Below are positions 43,839-54,360 of a DNA stretch of 64,000 bases, piece by piece. Both the position numbers and the translations under genes were made by a program. The stretch covers positions 5,827-69,826 of the forward strand of contig NMRA01000124.1 in the NCBI GenBank assembly GCA_002633005.1, in the 5' to 3' direction. A model generated the notes under the pieces. The model saw only the letters and a list, made by a program, of their open reading frames with translations. It did no database searches and was not told the origin of the DNA. Every line of letters begins with the position of its first letter. Position 1 is the first letter of the stretch. The DNA comes from Phoronis australis. Taxonomy: Eukaryota; Phoronida; Phoronidae.

Positions 43839-44511
43839 CCTTCGGCGCTGCAACTTGATCGCTTCCTTGATGCTGATTGAAGCGAAACGTCAACAATGAG
43901 TGTTTTTGCGCTCGTTGTGTTATTTATCCCCAAAATATGAACAGAGACTTATGTTACGCATAGACTACTTCAAAAAAAACACACACAATAGCTCGAGTGT
44001 AGTGTTTGGTACGCGACAAATATCACCAATATTACAGACATTTACATTCTAAGGATACAATTCTCTGCAGCAGAATTAGGCGCCTGAGCGAAATACAGAC
44101 GTAAGAACATAATTCTCCCTTTGCCCTTTCACCCACAGATGTTGTGAATAGATTTTTCAAATTGTGCTTCCTGGGAAACACGTTGATGTTCAACATATAT
44201 CTTATGACGACAAAAACGAGCGTTACAACTATGACAGCCATGCACGCATGCATGCCTCCTGTAGTCCACCTCCTCGTCGACTACAACAGGCCAACAACAT
44301 TTGGAACATAAAGAAAACGCTGACTTGCGGAATTCTCTTTTGGTCAGTTTAAAATCGCTATCCCACAGTTACTTGACATGAGAGCCAACTCAATGAGTGT
44401 AGTTTTCAAAACCAAAGATGAAACCTTAAAAATGACGCTAAATTAAATACCATAAACACATGCCTAAGTTCTTCAAAATTAAGTACCATGAACTTGTTCA
44501 ATGTACAGCGC

Positions 44512-45687
44512 TTAGTTAGGGTTTTGGAATTTTTCCAGGTTGCTGTGCAGCTGCGGGAAAATGCAATCCAAGCGAAGAGACTGATCGCAAGACGAGGCGA
44601 CATCTTTTGGGCAATATTCGGTTTGAATTGTTTTATGAATTGAGAGTGTATTCTTGTTGTAACAGAGCGATGAGTCTCTTTCAGAACCCCGAGCTTTGTC
44701 CTTATTAATGGAAGTTACTGAAGAATGTTCAGACGTGTTTCTCCATTCTATTGGGCCGGTCAAGTTTTTGGAAGACGCGGAATAACCAGCTGGTTTGATG
44801 TTTTTACTCTTACTGTAGATTTCCTGGGACTGCGAAAGGTCAACTAAAGAAATCGGAGGAAATGAATGTTGGTTCTTGTCGCATGACTTTGTGTTCAAAC
44901 GTTTTATGGGAGACGCCTTGATAAACACCTGGTCTACAATGTTTTCACACTGTTCACTGACTGCATACATATTTTGTCTCTGCATTGACCCTACAGTTGC
45001 ATTCAATGTCTTGTTAGAAGCCGAGTACAACTGGCTCCTTTTATACAGTTGTTTCCCTAGGTTATCGACCCAAATTCGATCCTGTTTTTCCAGAGTTAAA
45101 CTGATATTTAGATCAGATCTTGACTGTGCCCGCTTTATTGTTTCTCTTTCGTCCAAATGTGAGCCTTGTGGGACGTGTAAAAGAGATTCTTTACCTAAAT
45201 CTGAATCCGGTGCTGTTAGGCTGTAACAAGTAGTGTCGTCGTACAATAGCGTCCTCTGACGAACGCGTAGCAAATCCTCGTCATTTTTCATATCACAAAA
45301 CGAATAATCACTGATTGTGATCTTTGGAATACACAATGAAATATTTCCTTTGAAGTTTATAGGAAAAGACGCCCTCCTCAACGCACATAGGAATCCTGAC
45401 TGGCGATCTTTGATTCTGATTGATTGCTCTGCTGCTCGCATGGTGTTGCGTTTTGCCTTGAAATCGCCCAGCCATTTGTGAATTCGCGCGCTTTCCTCTC
45501 TCGCTTGATTCTTGGCGCTGTTTAAGCGGCGTAAATTTTGCATCATGCTCGTCTGCTGTCGCTCAATTGTAGCATTCACACTTTGCTGGACGTGATTCAG
45601 TGATCGCCTGTAAACCTCTAAATCTTTATCTTTTCCTTTGTTCAAAACTTCAACTTTCTGACCAGCCTTCATCATTCCTCGTACAAC
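44512..45687 (-). CDS. CC-B exon 2
   Basis: This exon holds the coiled coil, the conserved PKITISD block and the disordered C-terminus, ending at the stop at 44512-44514. Reading from the acceptor gives VVRG before the first Met of the exon, continuing the frame from exon 1. Confidence 0.75.
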   Translation of the reverse strand, partial: VVRGMMKAGQKVEVLNKGKDKDLEVYRRSLNHVQQSVNATIERQQTSMMQNLRRLNSAKNQAREESARIHKWLGDFKAKRNTMRAAEQSIRIKDRQSGFLCALRRASFPINFKGNISLCIPKITISDYSFCDMKNDEDLLRVRQRTLLYDDTTCYSLTAPDSDLGKESLLHVPQGSHLDERETIKRAQSRSDLNISLTLEKQDRIWVDNLGKQLYKRSQLYSASNKTLNATVGSMQRQNMYAVSEQCENIVDQVFIKASPIKRLNTKSCDKNQHSFPPISLVDLSQSQEIYSKSKNIKPAGYSASSKNLTGPIEWRNTSEHSSVTSINKDKARGSERDSSLCYNKNTLSIHKTIQTEYCPKDVASSCDQSLRLDCIFPQLHSNLEKFQNPN

Positions 45688-46238
45688 CTACACGATTATA
45701 AAAACAAAAACACATATCAATAAAGTTTTACAAAGCCTCATTTTTTATTTTATATTCTGCGGAAGCATCAACATACACGTAGACCGCTCACAAGTTAGTA
45801 GGAAATCGATAACTTTGTCGCGGTTGCGGTTCGTTTACTAGGGTACACTTTGCACCGTTGGCTGAACGTTACCCTCCATGGTAAGTGCTGTCGCTACATG
45901 TCTAATTACGATGAATATCAAACAAAGGTAGCGTACTAGGAGAAAAAGTACTATAGTCAATCAACACTGATGATTTCAACAGCAAGAGTTACTCGTTTTA
46001 GTTTTTTAATGAAACCCATAATTATGTTATTCGATATGCTTCACCGGCAGTTTCCATTGGAAACGAGATTTAGGCGATTTTAAAGCGATTATAAGTATTG
46101 CCCAGTAATAATAGGTAAATTAAATCCAAATAAGAAACAGTGAAAGACAAAACCAAATAACTATACCTCTCCCATTTTTGTTTCTCCGAACGCGAGATGG
46201 TCGAGGTGATCCAGTCGCCTTAATTCGGTGCTGTCCAT
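44512..46238 (-). CDS. CC-B: coiled-coil protein, paralogue of CC-C
   Basis: Two coding exons, 46238-46167 (24 codons, MDSTELRRLDHLDHLAFGET..., donor GGGAGAG|GTATAG) and 45687-44512 (acceptor GTGTAG|GTTGTACG), join in phase 0 to 415 residues. Residues about 45-105 form a basic helix with coiled-coil spacing (LEVYRRSLNHVQQSV, then RQQTSMMQNLRRLNSAKNQA). A conserved block at about 123-156 ends SLCIPKITISDYSFC. The remaining 260 residues are polar and low in hydrophobics, probably disordered. The function is unknown. The family could be cytoskeletal or ciliary, but nothing in the sequence proves that. Confidence 0.7.
46167..46238 (-). CDS. CC-B exon 1, start codon exon
   Basis: It has 24 codons from ATG to the donor GAGAG|GTATAG. 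The peptide contains LRRLDHLDHLAF, a short amphipathic helix. The in-phase join to exon 2 and the similar small first exon of CC-C support it. Confidence 0.55.
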
Positions 46239-47544
46239 TTCAGTACTCCTTTCAAACTTTGCCCCCCTTTCTTTATACATAGAGTAGAATCACAAGAGCC
46301 GAGATGGTTATTTATGTGGAGTTCGTTGTATCATACTCAACCTAAACGTCACAGTGTTGAGCGCCAACGTTTCACGCACACCATATAATCTACTGAATTC
46401 GGGGAAAAAGATAATAATCCTAATTAACTGAATCCCGTAGTCGTGACTTCGACGAAGAAAGAGGCGCGGTCTATTTCTTCCGCTACCCGCGGTGTGCAGA
46501 ATTGCTGTTTATATCAGACTCGCATTGTACTCTGAGTTTTGACAGCTTCATTATGCACGGCAGTCAATTCCGTTACACGCAACGTGTTACGTGACTACAG
46601 CTTTCGCACTACTTCGCTTAATTAATCTTTTATGTTATAAATTGTTAACACGATCACCTGTATCGCATGTGTATTCGTAGATCTTTGCACAATAGATTCT
46701 ACATGCAATCAAGTATTTGTTTACTTCCGGTTATTTAACAAGCCAGGAAGGTTTCTAGGTATAGTTGCAATGAATTGAAGAAATAATCCGAATTCTCGGA
46801 ACAAGTCAAGACACATTTTACGAGCAAAAATCTTATTGTAACATTGACGAGAAAATTAATCATTATCTTACTGGTGACTAATGACAACTTGTAACCACCC
46901 CTGCTGACCGTATTCCCTACTTGAACACTTAGGTGACACTGCAATGGTTTTTGTGCATTGTTGTTTGGAACACAATACCTCGTTTCGGCATTATGCAATT
47001 TTAACGTGGAAGCGCACGTGTTCCAAACATGTAGAACCATTTGCAGTTTGGATACAGCACGTAGATCTGCAATGCATTATAAAACTGAAGGCAGACTTCG
47101 ATAAGTTCAGAATATTAGGCCACAAAGCATCATTGGTTCTCGTTTCTACCCCGCTCTGTGCTCATCGGCTGAAAGAAAAAACCTCGTCCGCCTCAATTTC
47201 AATCAACGTCTGGGCTTTTTTGAAAAGCTGCATAAACGGTAACAAGGTCTGGAACGCCAAGCATGACTTGCCAGACGTTGAGTAAAAAATACCGTGTCAT
47301 TTTGCTTGTCTCAGGTGGACTTTCTGTTTTGAAAATGAGCAACTGAAAAATACCACACCGCTGATTCGATTTTCAAAAGCAACAGAGATCGGAATCAATT
47401 ATGATCTTTGGTGTTACATGTAGTAATCCTTGTTGATTAAGACGAAAGTCAAATTGATTCATTGTTGAAATTATCAGCATTAAAGAGAAGAGGGAAAAGC
47501 AGATGGGGGAGAGAGGCAACGACCTTCTATTGTCTGATAATAAT

Positions 47545-47547
47545 GAA

Positions 47548-47583
<36 letters not shown>
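47545..47583 (+). repeat. (AAT)n microsatellite
   Basis: About 12-13 uninterrupted AAT units are followed by imperfect AAT/AAC-rich sequence to about 47680. It creates long Asn and Leu frames with no coding meaning. Confidence 0.95.
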
Positions 47584-47870
47584 TGTAATAGTAATAACAT
47601 CAACAGAAATGATAACATCAAAAATAACAAAAATAATGATAATGATAATAATAACACCAGCAATTACAGAAAAAATGATAATAATGATCGCCGTGTAGGC
47701 GTTAGAGAAACGATAAAAAGTGGAACATTTGACTTATAACAAACCCCCCTCCCGACCTCCCCCCATTCGGTGCTATGCGCATCTATAATCGTGGTTCAGT
47801 TTGCGCAAATGCTTACAGCCATACAAAATGTTGGGCCCCCCTTGTGATATCCTAGATCCGCCACTGGCGC

Positions 47871-48127
47871 GTACATTTGCGTTGAAATGAGCATAATCTG
47901 CAAGTACTTTTGCTCAATCTATGTGTACTTTTGCTTAATTTACGAGCGCTTTAATGCTTAGTCTACGCTAACTTTTAATCTACGCGTACTTTTATTTAAT
48001 CTACGCGTACTTTTAGTTCTTAAACCATCATCGTTCTGCTGTTAATCATTTCATTTGAGAGCATTGGCGAGTACGCGTAGGTTAAGCATAAGTACGGGTA
48101 GATTACGCGCATTTCAACGAAACGTAC
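47871..48127. mobile_element. Inverted-repeat element with internal ATCTACGCGTACTTTT repeats
   Basis: The left end GTACATTTGCGTTGAAATGAGC and the reverse complement of the right end GTACGTTTCGTTGAAATGCGC pair, and the match continues inward (ATAATCTGCAAGTACTTTTGCT against GTAATCTACCCGTACTTATGCT). The left half carries four to five tandem variants of TTTTAATCTACGCGTAC. Both ends begin GTAC. It is noncoding and directly abuts a GGCGGATC-type element end at 47867. Confidence 0.75.
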
Positions 48128-49482
48128 CTAAGAACCTTTGGCGTTTCATAGTAACAGGCTCACTCACGCTCGCGTATGTTTCGGCTACCCGTAAGACCAG
48201 CTAAGTAGTGTCGCTGTAATCAATAAGAAAACAGCAGACTGATCTGTTGGCTTTGGCGCTCTTGGAAGATGACTTCAACTTACTGGACTTGTTCATATTG
48301 GATGTGGGTGATTATCTGCGAAAACGTTCAACTAAAACATTCGAATAGATTTTACGCCTATGACACATAAGCCAGTCAAGGTTTTATTTCAGCTAGCTAA
48401 TCTCTGTGTTTTATATACGTTTTCATCCAGTGATGTTTATCATTGAACAAAAACACAGTGTTTGTTAACTTCACTGAGGAAAATTGAAATTTCGAAAGTA
48501 ATACTCGTGGTTCTGACTTGTTAAGCATTTGAGCAGCATGACCCAATCACCACTGTCGTAGTCACGAGTATTCAACAGGATGACCAACTGGGGTAAATGG
48601 TTGTCGACAGTGTGGAGGGGGCAACCTGGGGACACTTTGCAACGAACAGCTAGGGAAAGGGTCAAACGCAAAAATAGTCGAGTTTTGACGGGGAGGCCTT
48701 AATTTGCAATCAACAGGGGTGTCATAGCCCACTTGCGCAAACCTGAGGATACCTTTTCTGTGTCACCCATTACCACCTGTTTACTATGGAATTTCTATGA
48801 AAAATCTGAAACGCGACGAGGGCCTGAGAACATAATTATTTCAAACATTCAACTGTGTCCGACACATACATCAGATTAAAACTAGGCCTTCTCTTGGATA
48901 GCTAAACTTTCCAAAAACATTAAAAAGTTGCATAAACTCACCTATCTTTTACGATAAATCGGCAAATAAAACCCACGTTGTGCATTTACGCGTTGTTAGC
49001 GTCCGTGTGACAAGACTGAAAGTCGTTTATTTGCGTGCGCAATTCACGCACGTAAATGTTTAATCTACGCGATTAATATGTAGTTCATGCACGTATTTTA
49101 CGTTCATAGTATTCCCCCATTTAACCACGGTCGATTGCCTTGATGATTTTTGACGGCCAATTGTGAATCCAAACCTCGGTTATAAAAACAACTCGCACGT
49201 ATTTTAGCCGCAGTACACTTGTTCTGAATGCAATTTGACACGCGGGGTGACACCTATTCACTGGTACCGTCACTTTTTAAGTGAAAACTTATTATATATC
49301 CTAGGTAGAAAGCCCCCACGATAGATCTTCAGCAAACCCTCACACAGAGTCCCGTCATGTCAGTGGCAACCATTTTGAGAGAACGTTTTATTAACAAAAA
49401 AAAACTACTAATGTAACACACAGCACACATGCAAAAAGCAAACATATTTCTTGATTTCTCTGGGACTGAAAGTCAAATGTCA

Positions 49483-50895
49483 TCACGGTATTTTGTTAAT
49501 TGGCGGCAATGTCGATTTCCTCAACTGGGTATTTTGTGGATTAAACTTGTTTAGAAATCGGAATTGTTCGTCTTGAGCAGAACTAGGCTCAGTAATTAAA
49601 GAATTCGTTAACATTTTGCGATTGAGGATAGGCGATGTTGGCGCAGACTTAATCTTCTGTGCACTTATGGGGCTTGTGTTGGCCCTATTTACTGTTAACT
49701 CTTGTGAACGTCTACGCTGCGTTCCCTTACTAGAGTCGATAACAAGTTTTGTACTTTTACCGAGAGTAGACACGTGAGCGCTGTGACGTCTTGTAAGCTC
49801 TTTATCCTTATTCGACACATGTTCAACTGGAATTCCTAGGGAACCCGTTCCACAAGATAGCGATAATGATTCCATGGTGGCGTTTACTGCTTCTAGTGAC
49901 TTTCCGACTTCCGAAATATTACCTTTGTTCCCGGGATTATCCTTCTTGGTCTGAGGCGAGTCCGGAAGTGTTGGAATTAGGCTTCGTTCAGAATTGTCTT
50001 GGTTGTACGTGTTGCCGGAGGGCCAAGCAGTCGAATTCGCCCTACCCTGGCCAGATGGAGTGATGGGCAATGGTACTGAGACAAAGTTTTTGTCTCTTCC
50101 ACCAATACATGTCCCGCCTCTGTTTTGTGGCAAGCTTTCTGCATCATTCAGATCCTCAAACGATAGATTGCGTGCCAATTCCTTACTTCGGAAAAAATTC
50201 GATGTTGTAACGAAAGGCAACTGCGAGAAATCTGCAGAAAATGAAACCATCTTTTGTTTGTTGTGAAAACCAAAACTTTGCTTTAAAAAGTCATCGTGGC
50301 TGTCGTCGATCGATAGTAGAATTTCATCACTACTTAGTACGTCTACAGATGTCGAACGTCGTAATGGCATACTTTCTTCCTCCATGTTAGGCTTGCTTAC
50401 GTCTAAGTGCTCATCACTTCTACTGATCTCATCGGTAAGGCTGTTCTCGTGTATGTTATCGTCCGACTTGGAAGTCGTGGTTCTAAGAGCATCGTTGTTT
50501 GAAAGTCCGCAGTCTGTGAAGTCGCTAACCATTATCTTTGGCAACGAAAGAGGGATCTGCCCGCACGCGCGCATCGGATACAAAGATTGTTGCAAAGCAG
50601 CTACATAGTGGCTTGATCTGCTTTTGATTCTCTTCAAAGATCTTTTCCTTCTCTTGGTTTGTGGGTCAAAGTTTTTCATAGCCTCGTTGATGCGCGCATT
50701 TTCTATTGAAGCGTCAGCTTTAGCTTTCTGAAGTTGTTTGAGCTTGGCTTTCATCAGTGCACGTTGCTTTTCGAGGGCAGCAGAAGAAGATGCGTGGAGA
50801 TTGTCGAGTGACTTGCTGAGAGTTTTCAGATCGTTTTCTGCCGCATGGTTTAGTACACGAGTACTTTTGCGTGCCTTCACGTCCGCTTGAAGATC
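49483..50895 (-). CDS. CC-C exon 2
   Basis: This is one large exon with 470 codons and a stop at 49483-49485. It starts DLQADVKARKSTRVLN. Near the C-terminus are short proline-serine segments (SAPTSPILNRK). An ATG further upstream (51048) is in frame but would require reading through the intron and its acceptor. Confidence 0.8.
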   Translation of the reverse strand, partial: DLQADVKARKSTRVLNHAAENDLKTLSKSLDNLHASSSAALEKQRALMKAKLKQLQKAKADASIENARINEAMKNFDPQTKRRKRSLKRIKSRSSHYVAALQQSLYPMRACGQIPLSLPKIMVSDFTDCGLSNNDALRTTTSKSDDNIHENSLTDEISRSDEHLDVSKPNMEEESMPLRRSTSVDVLSSDEILLSIDDSHDDFLKQSFGFHNKQKMVSFSADFSQLPFVTTSNFFRSKELARNLSFEDLNDAESLPQNRGGTCIGGRDKNFVSVPLPITPSGQGRANSTAWPSGNTYNQDNSERSLIPTLPDSPQTKKDNPGNKGNISEVGKSLEAVNATMESLSLSCGTGSLGIPVEHVSNKDKELTRRHSAHVSTLGKSTKLVIDSSKGTQRRRSQELTVNRANTSPISAQKIKSAPTSPILNRKMLTNSLITEPSSAQDEQFRFLNKFNPQNTQLRKSTLPPINKIP

Positions 50896-51419
50896 CTGAA
50901 ACGTGAACAACAAAACAGTGAAGATTTTACTCCCAAAACTTTTGTATGCCTGGAAGAGACAATAAAAACAAGAGCTCTTGGGAGTTGGCGTTTTTGACAA
51001 CCTTAAAAGGTCCATCAACTGTTTCATCAGGTTACTGCCGTGTGCCATTGTAATGTTCTTTGTTTTTTTATATTAATGAATTTTCGTTGTTTGATGGAGC
51101 TCCCTTTCCATAGCTCAACGTTCAACGTATTTTCGTTAATGTACTCACCATGTCTCCCAGTCAGACTTTCGAAATCGATCACATATGCACTGGTTCACAT
51201 ATAAACCATGTTCCTCTATATCGGCATACAAAACAGAAGTGTGGCAGGCGTAAAGGCCCCAATTGAAAATCTGGGCAGTGTTACATAAAACTTCACTGAA
51301 AAGTTATCCGCTGATTGCATAACGCGATACAGAGTACGTATTATTGAAACATTAAACATAAACGAACGGCAACTATGTCATACCTGAGCACTCTTCAATC
51401 GTTCAGCACTCGTAGTCAT
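49483..51419 (-). CDS. CC-C: coiled-coil protein, paralogue of CC-B
   Basis: Exons 51419-51384 (12 codons, MTTSAERLKSAQ, donor GCTCAG|GTATGA) and 50895-49483 (acceptor CGTTTCAG|GATCTT) join in phase 0 to 482 residues. Residues about 30-95 form a basic coiled coil (LKTLSKSLDNLHASS, then LEKQRALMKAKLKQLQKAKA), followed by a Lys/Arg cluster (KRRKRSLKRIKSRSS, a possible nuclear or microtubule-binding patch). Then comes the block that ends PLSLPKIMVSDFTDC, which aligns without gaps to CC-B over 33 residues. The long C-terminal part is Ser/Asn-rich and probably disordered. An alternative first exon may exist (see the entry at 51149). The function is unknown. Confidence 0.75.
51149..51200 (-). CDS. 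CC-C possible alternative first exon (ATG at splice donor)
   Basis: On the minus strand GGGAGACATG|GTGAGTAC places an ATG immediately before a strong donor. Spliced to the acceptor at 50896 it gives ATG-GAT-CTT-CAA (MDLQADVK), in frame with exon 2. Its 5' end is unknown; the right boundary given is approximate. Confidence 0.35.
51384..51419 (-). CDS. CC-C exon 1 (distal start)
   Basis: It has 12 codons, MTTSAERLKSAQ, followed by the donor GTATGA. It joins exon 2 in phase 0. The layout matches CC-B, with a short first coding exon ahead of the large one. Confidence 0.55.
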
Positions 51420-53087
51420 TGCATCACTTTGAGTCTTGACTACTAAGCTTCAACCTCGCTTGGTGGGGGTGACAGTATCCACTGTCTCCCAAAATAAGGA
51501 TAACAAGTGTTACTGTTGTTAATCTTGATAATTTTCCAATGAGATGGGTTTTCAAGGGTGATCTTCTTTCTATTCGTCTGTGACGGCAATAGACAAATAG
51601 TTCAATATGCTTTTCAGCTGCAAGTCGACAGTAAAAGCAGGCACTAAGCTCCTTATTCGTGTCACACCAAACGGGGACATAATCTATAGCTCCACAGTAT
51701 TATTTTTGCTTCACGTCACATCACAGCACACACAGCGGTATGGCCGGTCCGCGCCAGGGCTGGTCAATGATTGTTTTGCCGAAGTGTATATTTGTAGCAC
51801 TTTAATACACTTGCTTTCAGTCGTCTCAAAATACGCCTGAATGTCAGCGGTAGGCGTTCATTTTCGCGATCATCGATTCATCGCCGGGTCTGTACGAGGT
51901 CTTATGCAGTAACGTAACCACTCTAATCTTAGATCGGAGACCGGAAGCCTACGTTAGTGACGCCCCAACAGTTGACTGGTAAATGTCAAGCAAATTAATA
52001 AGCAAACCTTCTGTTAATTAAATTTCCTTCCCGCCACTAAAATCGATTGTTTCGAATCAAATTGCCCATATAAAATATCTCTTCTGGAAAGCACCATGGA
52101 AGTCTATAAAATAGCTTAATGTTACTTCAGATCTATTATAAATTGTTCGTGACACAGCGTCTTTCATTTACAACATTATTCACAAAAGAGATAAACGATA
52201 TTACGCTCCTGGTTCAGGGGTTTTGCAAACACTGAAAATGTACTTCACATGTTAACGGTGTATTAACTAATCGAAGCTGTCAATCTCCAAGGACCGTCAG
52301 AGGCGAGATTTGTTATTACCGATGGCTGACTACTGTTCGGAGGGGATTTTGCTTTTGTGCAGAGTATTTCGTACAGAACCGCCTTTGTGAAGGACGGCAA
52401 CAAACGATGGCCCGCGAGTAAACGTTAAACGGGGTCAACACTGACATTGTGCCATCCAAATGTACAATCTGGCCCATTCCATGACCGTGCATGATAAATC
52501 ACAAACACTCCAATAACGAATAGGTAACACAACAAAAAATACTATTAGCGGAAAACAACTGTGTTGAAAATGACTTTTTTAAATGTCATGAAAATCGACG
52601 GCATTGAAGACCTGCTTTGTGATTACAAACTGAACTCAAGACTCTATCGATATGACTTTGGTCTTTTGCGAATACATGGTTAAACACAGTAGGCTTGTCC
52701 TTGTTGTTTGTTTTTTTCGACATATTTATTCATGCAAACCGACACCTAGTTCGCTCGCTAATCCGGTCTTTTTAGCGTACTAACTTAAGTACCGTCCTAA
52801 GTTTAAAGAGCTTTCTAAATCACTTTTCGCATTGGGTCTGAAATTCGGTGGTCGTGTAGGAATTTTAGTCCAACGTTCTAAATCCCTAGAGCGAAATGCC
52901 CTTTTGTGCAATGATTTCACTGCTGTCTTCAGTTTGTAAATAATTAAAGAGATTAAAAACCGGCTTTCCGTCAAATAAGCGAATTTTTTTATTTTGGATC
53001 ACTCTAAGTGCCGATATCATTAATTGGTCACAGGTTGCCCTTCTTCATATGAGCCGGAAGTGGATTTCTGGGCTTGCAAGTAAAGGA

Positions 53088-53165
53088 TTTCGTTATTCCT
53101 TGAGAACATGCTCGTCGCATAAAATGACACGCCGTGACAAGCAAGAACCTGGTCCTTAAGCCTAC
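53088..53165. mobile_element. MITE family 1 fragment
   Basis: TTTCGTTATTCCTTGAGAACATGCTC is followed by ATGACACGCCGTGACAAGC and AAGAACCTGGTCCTTAAGC. These are the same three phrases in the same order as in the 58.42-58.69 kb element (CGTCATTCCTTGAGACCATG, ATGACACGCCATAACAAG, CCTGGTCTCAAGCAAG). No terminal repeats are visible here. Confidence 0.65.
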
Positions 53166-54295
53166 TTTTAAACTGAATTGAAATGTTCCGGCTACCATTG
53201 AATATCCAGGGGTTCGATCGCCAACTCCCCCCCCCCCCCCAACCCCCCCTCCGAGGAAAAGGTCCAGCACTAGCCTATCCGATAGGAAAAGATAGGATTT
53301 ACTAAATGTACAAAAAATGTTGTAACTACAAGTTCTACTAACCACAATCATAACCAAGTTAATATTAATTTCGAATTTACTTCTGATGTAAAGTGCTTCA
53401 CATAATCATCGGGTCGTATCCGGCCCGTGTGGTGCCTGCGTAGGAGCGGGCTTTATGTTATTCATCGGCATTGAAAGCGCTAGGTCTCTACACCATAGGG
53501 TAACAAGGAAGTCTAAAAGTAAATGTCTACGCCTAACTCAAACTTTATAGCATCGAGAGAGATCCACAAAAGTAGTGCGGTGTGAGTGCCTTTAAAATCG
53601 ACCAAAAAACAAAGGAGCACAAAATGGGTTTGTTATTTGCTACTTCGGTGTACTTTCTAGTATAGTTTAGATTTATTGCAGGCATTTTCAAATTTCGAAT
53701 TCAAAATGACCGCCAAATATCTTGATCATCAAGTGTCCACTTTGATTGTGGATTGTTGGATTGACATGAATGCGTGTACACGTGTGTTCGTTTCCGTTTT
53801 TTGAAATTCAGTACACGCCGACGGTACGTACACTGACTACTCTGTCGTTTCTCAATATTTGGGACACAATTTCGGCTACCAACGGCGGTTTTAAATGTCA
53901 TAAGACTGAATGAGACTTCTTGAAGACTGGCAGGGACAAGGTAGCTTACTAACTACATTTAGTTTCGACCCGGCCGTGCGCCTAGTTCCGGTGGGTGAAG
54001 TTGAAGCGCAGCTGCCCTAAACTTTGATGCGATCTGGACATGAGATTGATAAATGTATCGTGGTCGATAATTCATCAACATTCCCACTTCGTATTCTTTT
54101 GTAAATGCAAGTACGTACTCATTTTTCCGTATTCGTAATACATGCTGGCAATTTCACATGCACCTGGAATCCAAACAAAGTGGCTTATTAGCCGGGTGTA
54201 TTGTTGTCGGTATAGTTGCATCTAATAACCGAAGTGTCGCTTATTTTTGCATGTACATGTAAAAGTACAACAATTACAACCGATTCAGACATTTT

Positions 54296-54360
54296 CGGAG
54301 AAGTGAACCTTCGGAGTAGTGAACCTTCGAAGTAGTGAACCTTCGGAATGGTGAACCGGC
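54296..54360 (+). repeat. 16-bp tandem array, four imperfect copies
   Basis: TCGGAGAAGTGAACCT, TCGGAGTAGTGAACCT, TCGAAGTAGTGAACCT and TCGGAATGGTGAACC follow one another, with a fifth, decayed unit (GGCGGAATAGTGG). Confidence 0.9.

Larger units (their letters stand above)
39121..44511. other. Intergenic between CC-A start and CC-B stop (from 39901): repeats
   Basis: From about 39901 to 44511 I find no defensible exon apart from the likely untranslated 5' exon of CC-A at its left edge. The stretch holds an inverted-repeat element (41512-41975), a C-tract with one N (about 41996-42010), a 34-bp tandem array (42527-42668) and a GGCGGATC-type element (43603-43838). Confidence 0.4.
46239..49482. 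other. Intergenic between CC-B and CC-C; repeats
   Basis: I find no exon here. The contents are an (AAT)n microsatellite (about 47545-47582), a GGCGGATC-type element end (about 47745-47867) and an inverted-repeat element with an internal array (47871-48127). The frames at 47.37-47.74 kb are products of the microsatellite. Confidence 0.5.

Noticed and set aside
46944-47285. 113-codon plus-strand frame near 47 kb
   Set aside because: No recognisable domain, no splice context and no relation to the neighbouring coiled-coil genes; chance is the simplest reading.
47373-47739. Asn-, Ile- and Leu-rich frames
   Set aside because: Translations of the (AAT)n microsatellite and its imperfect flank.
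50896-51048. Upstream ATG for CC-C at 51048
   Set aside because: It would require reading through a good acceptor, and a phase-matched first exon exists upstream.
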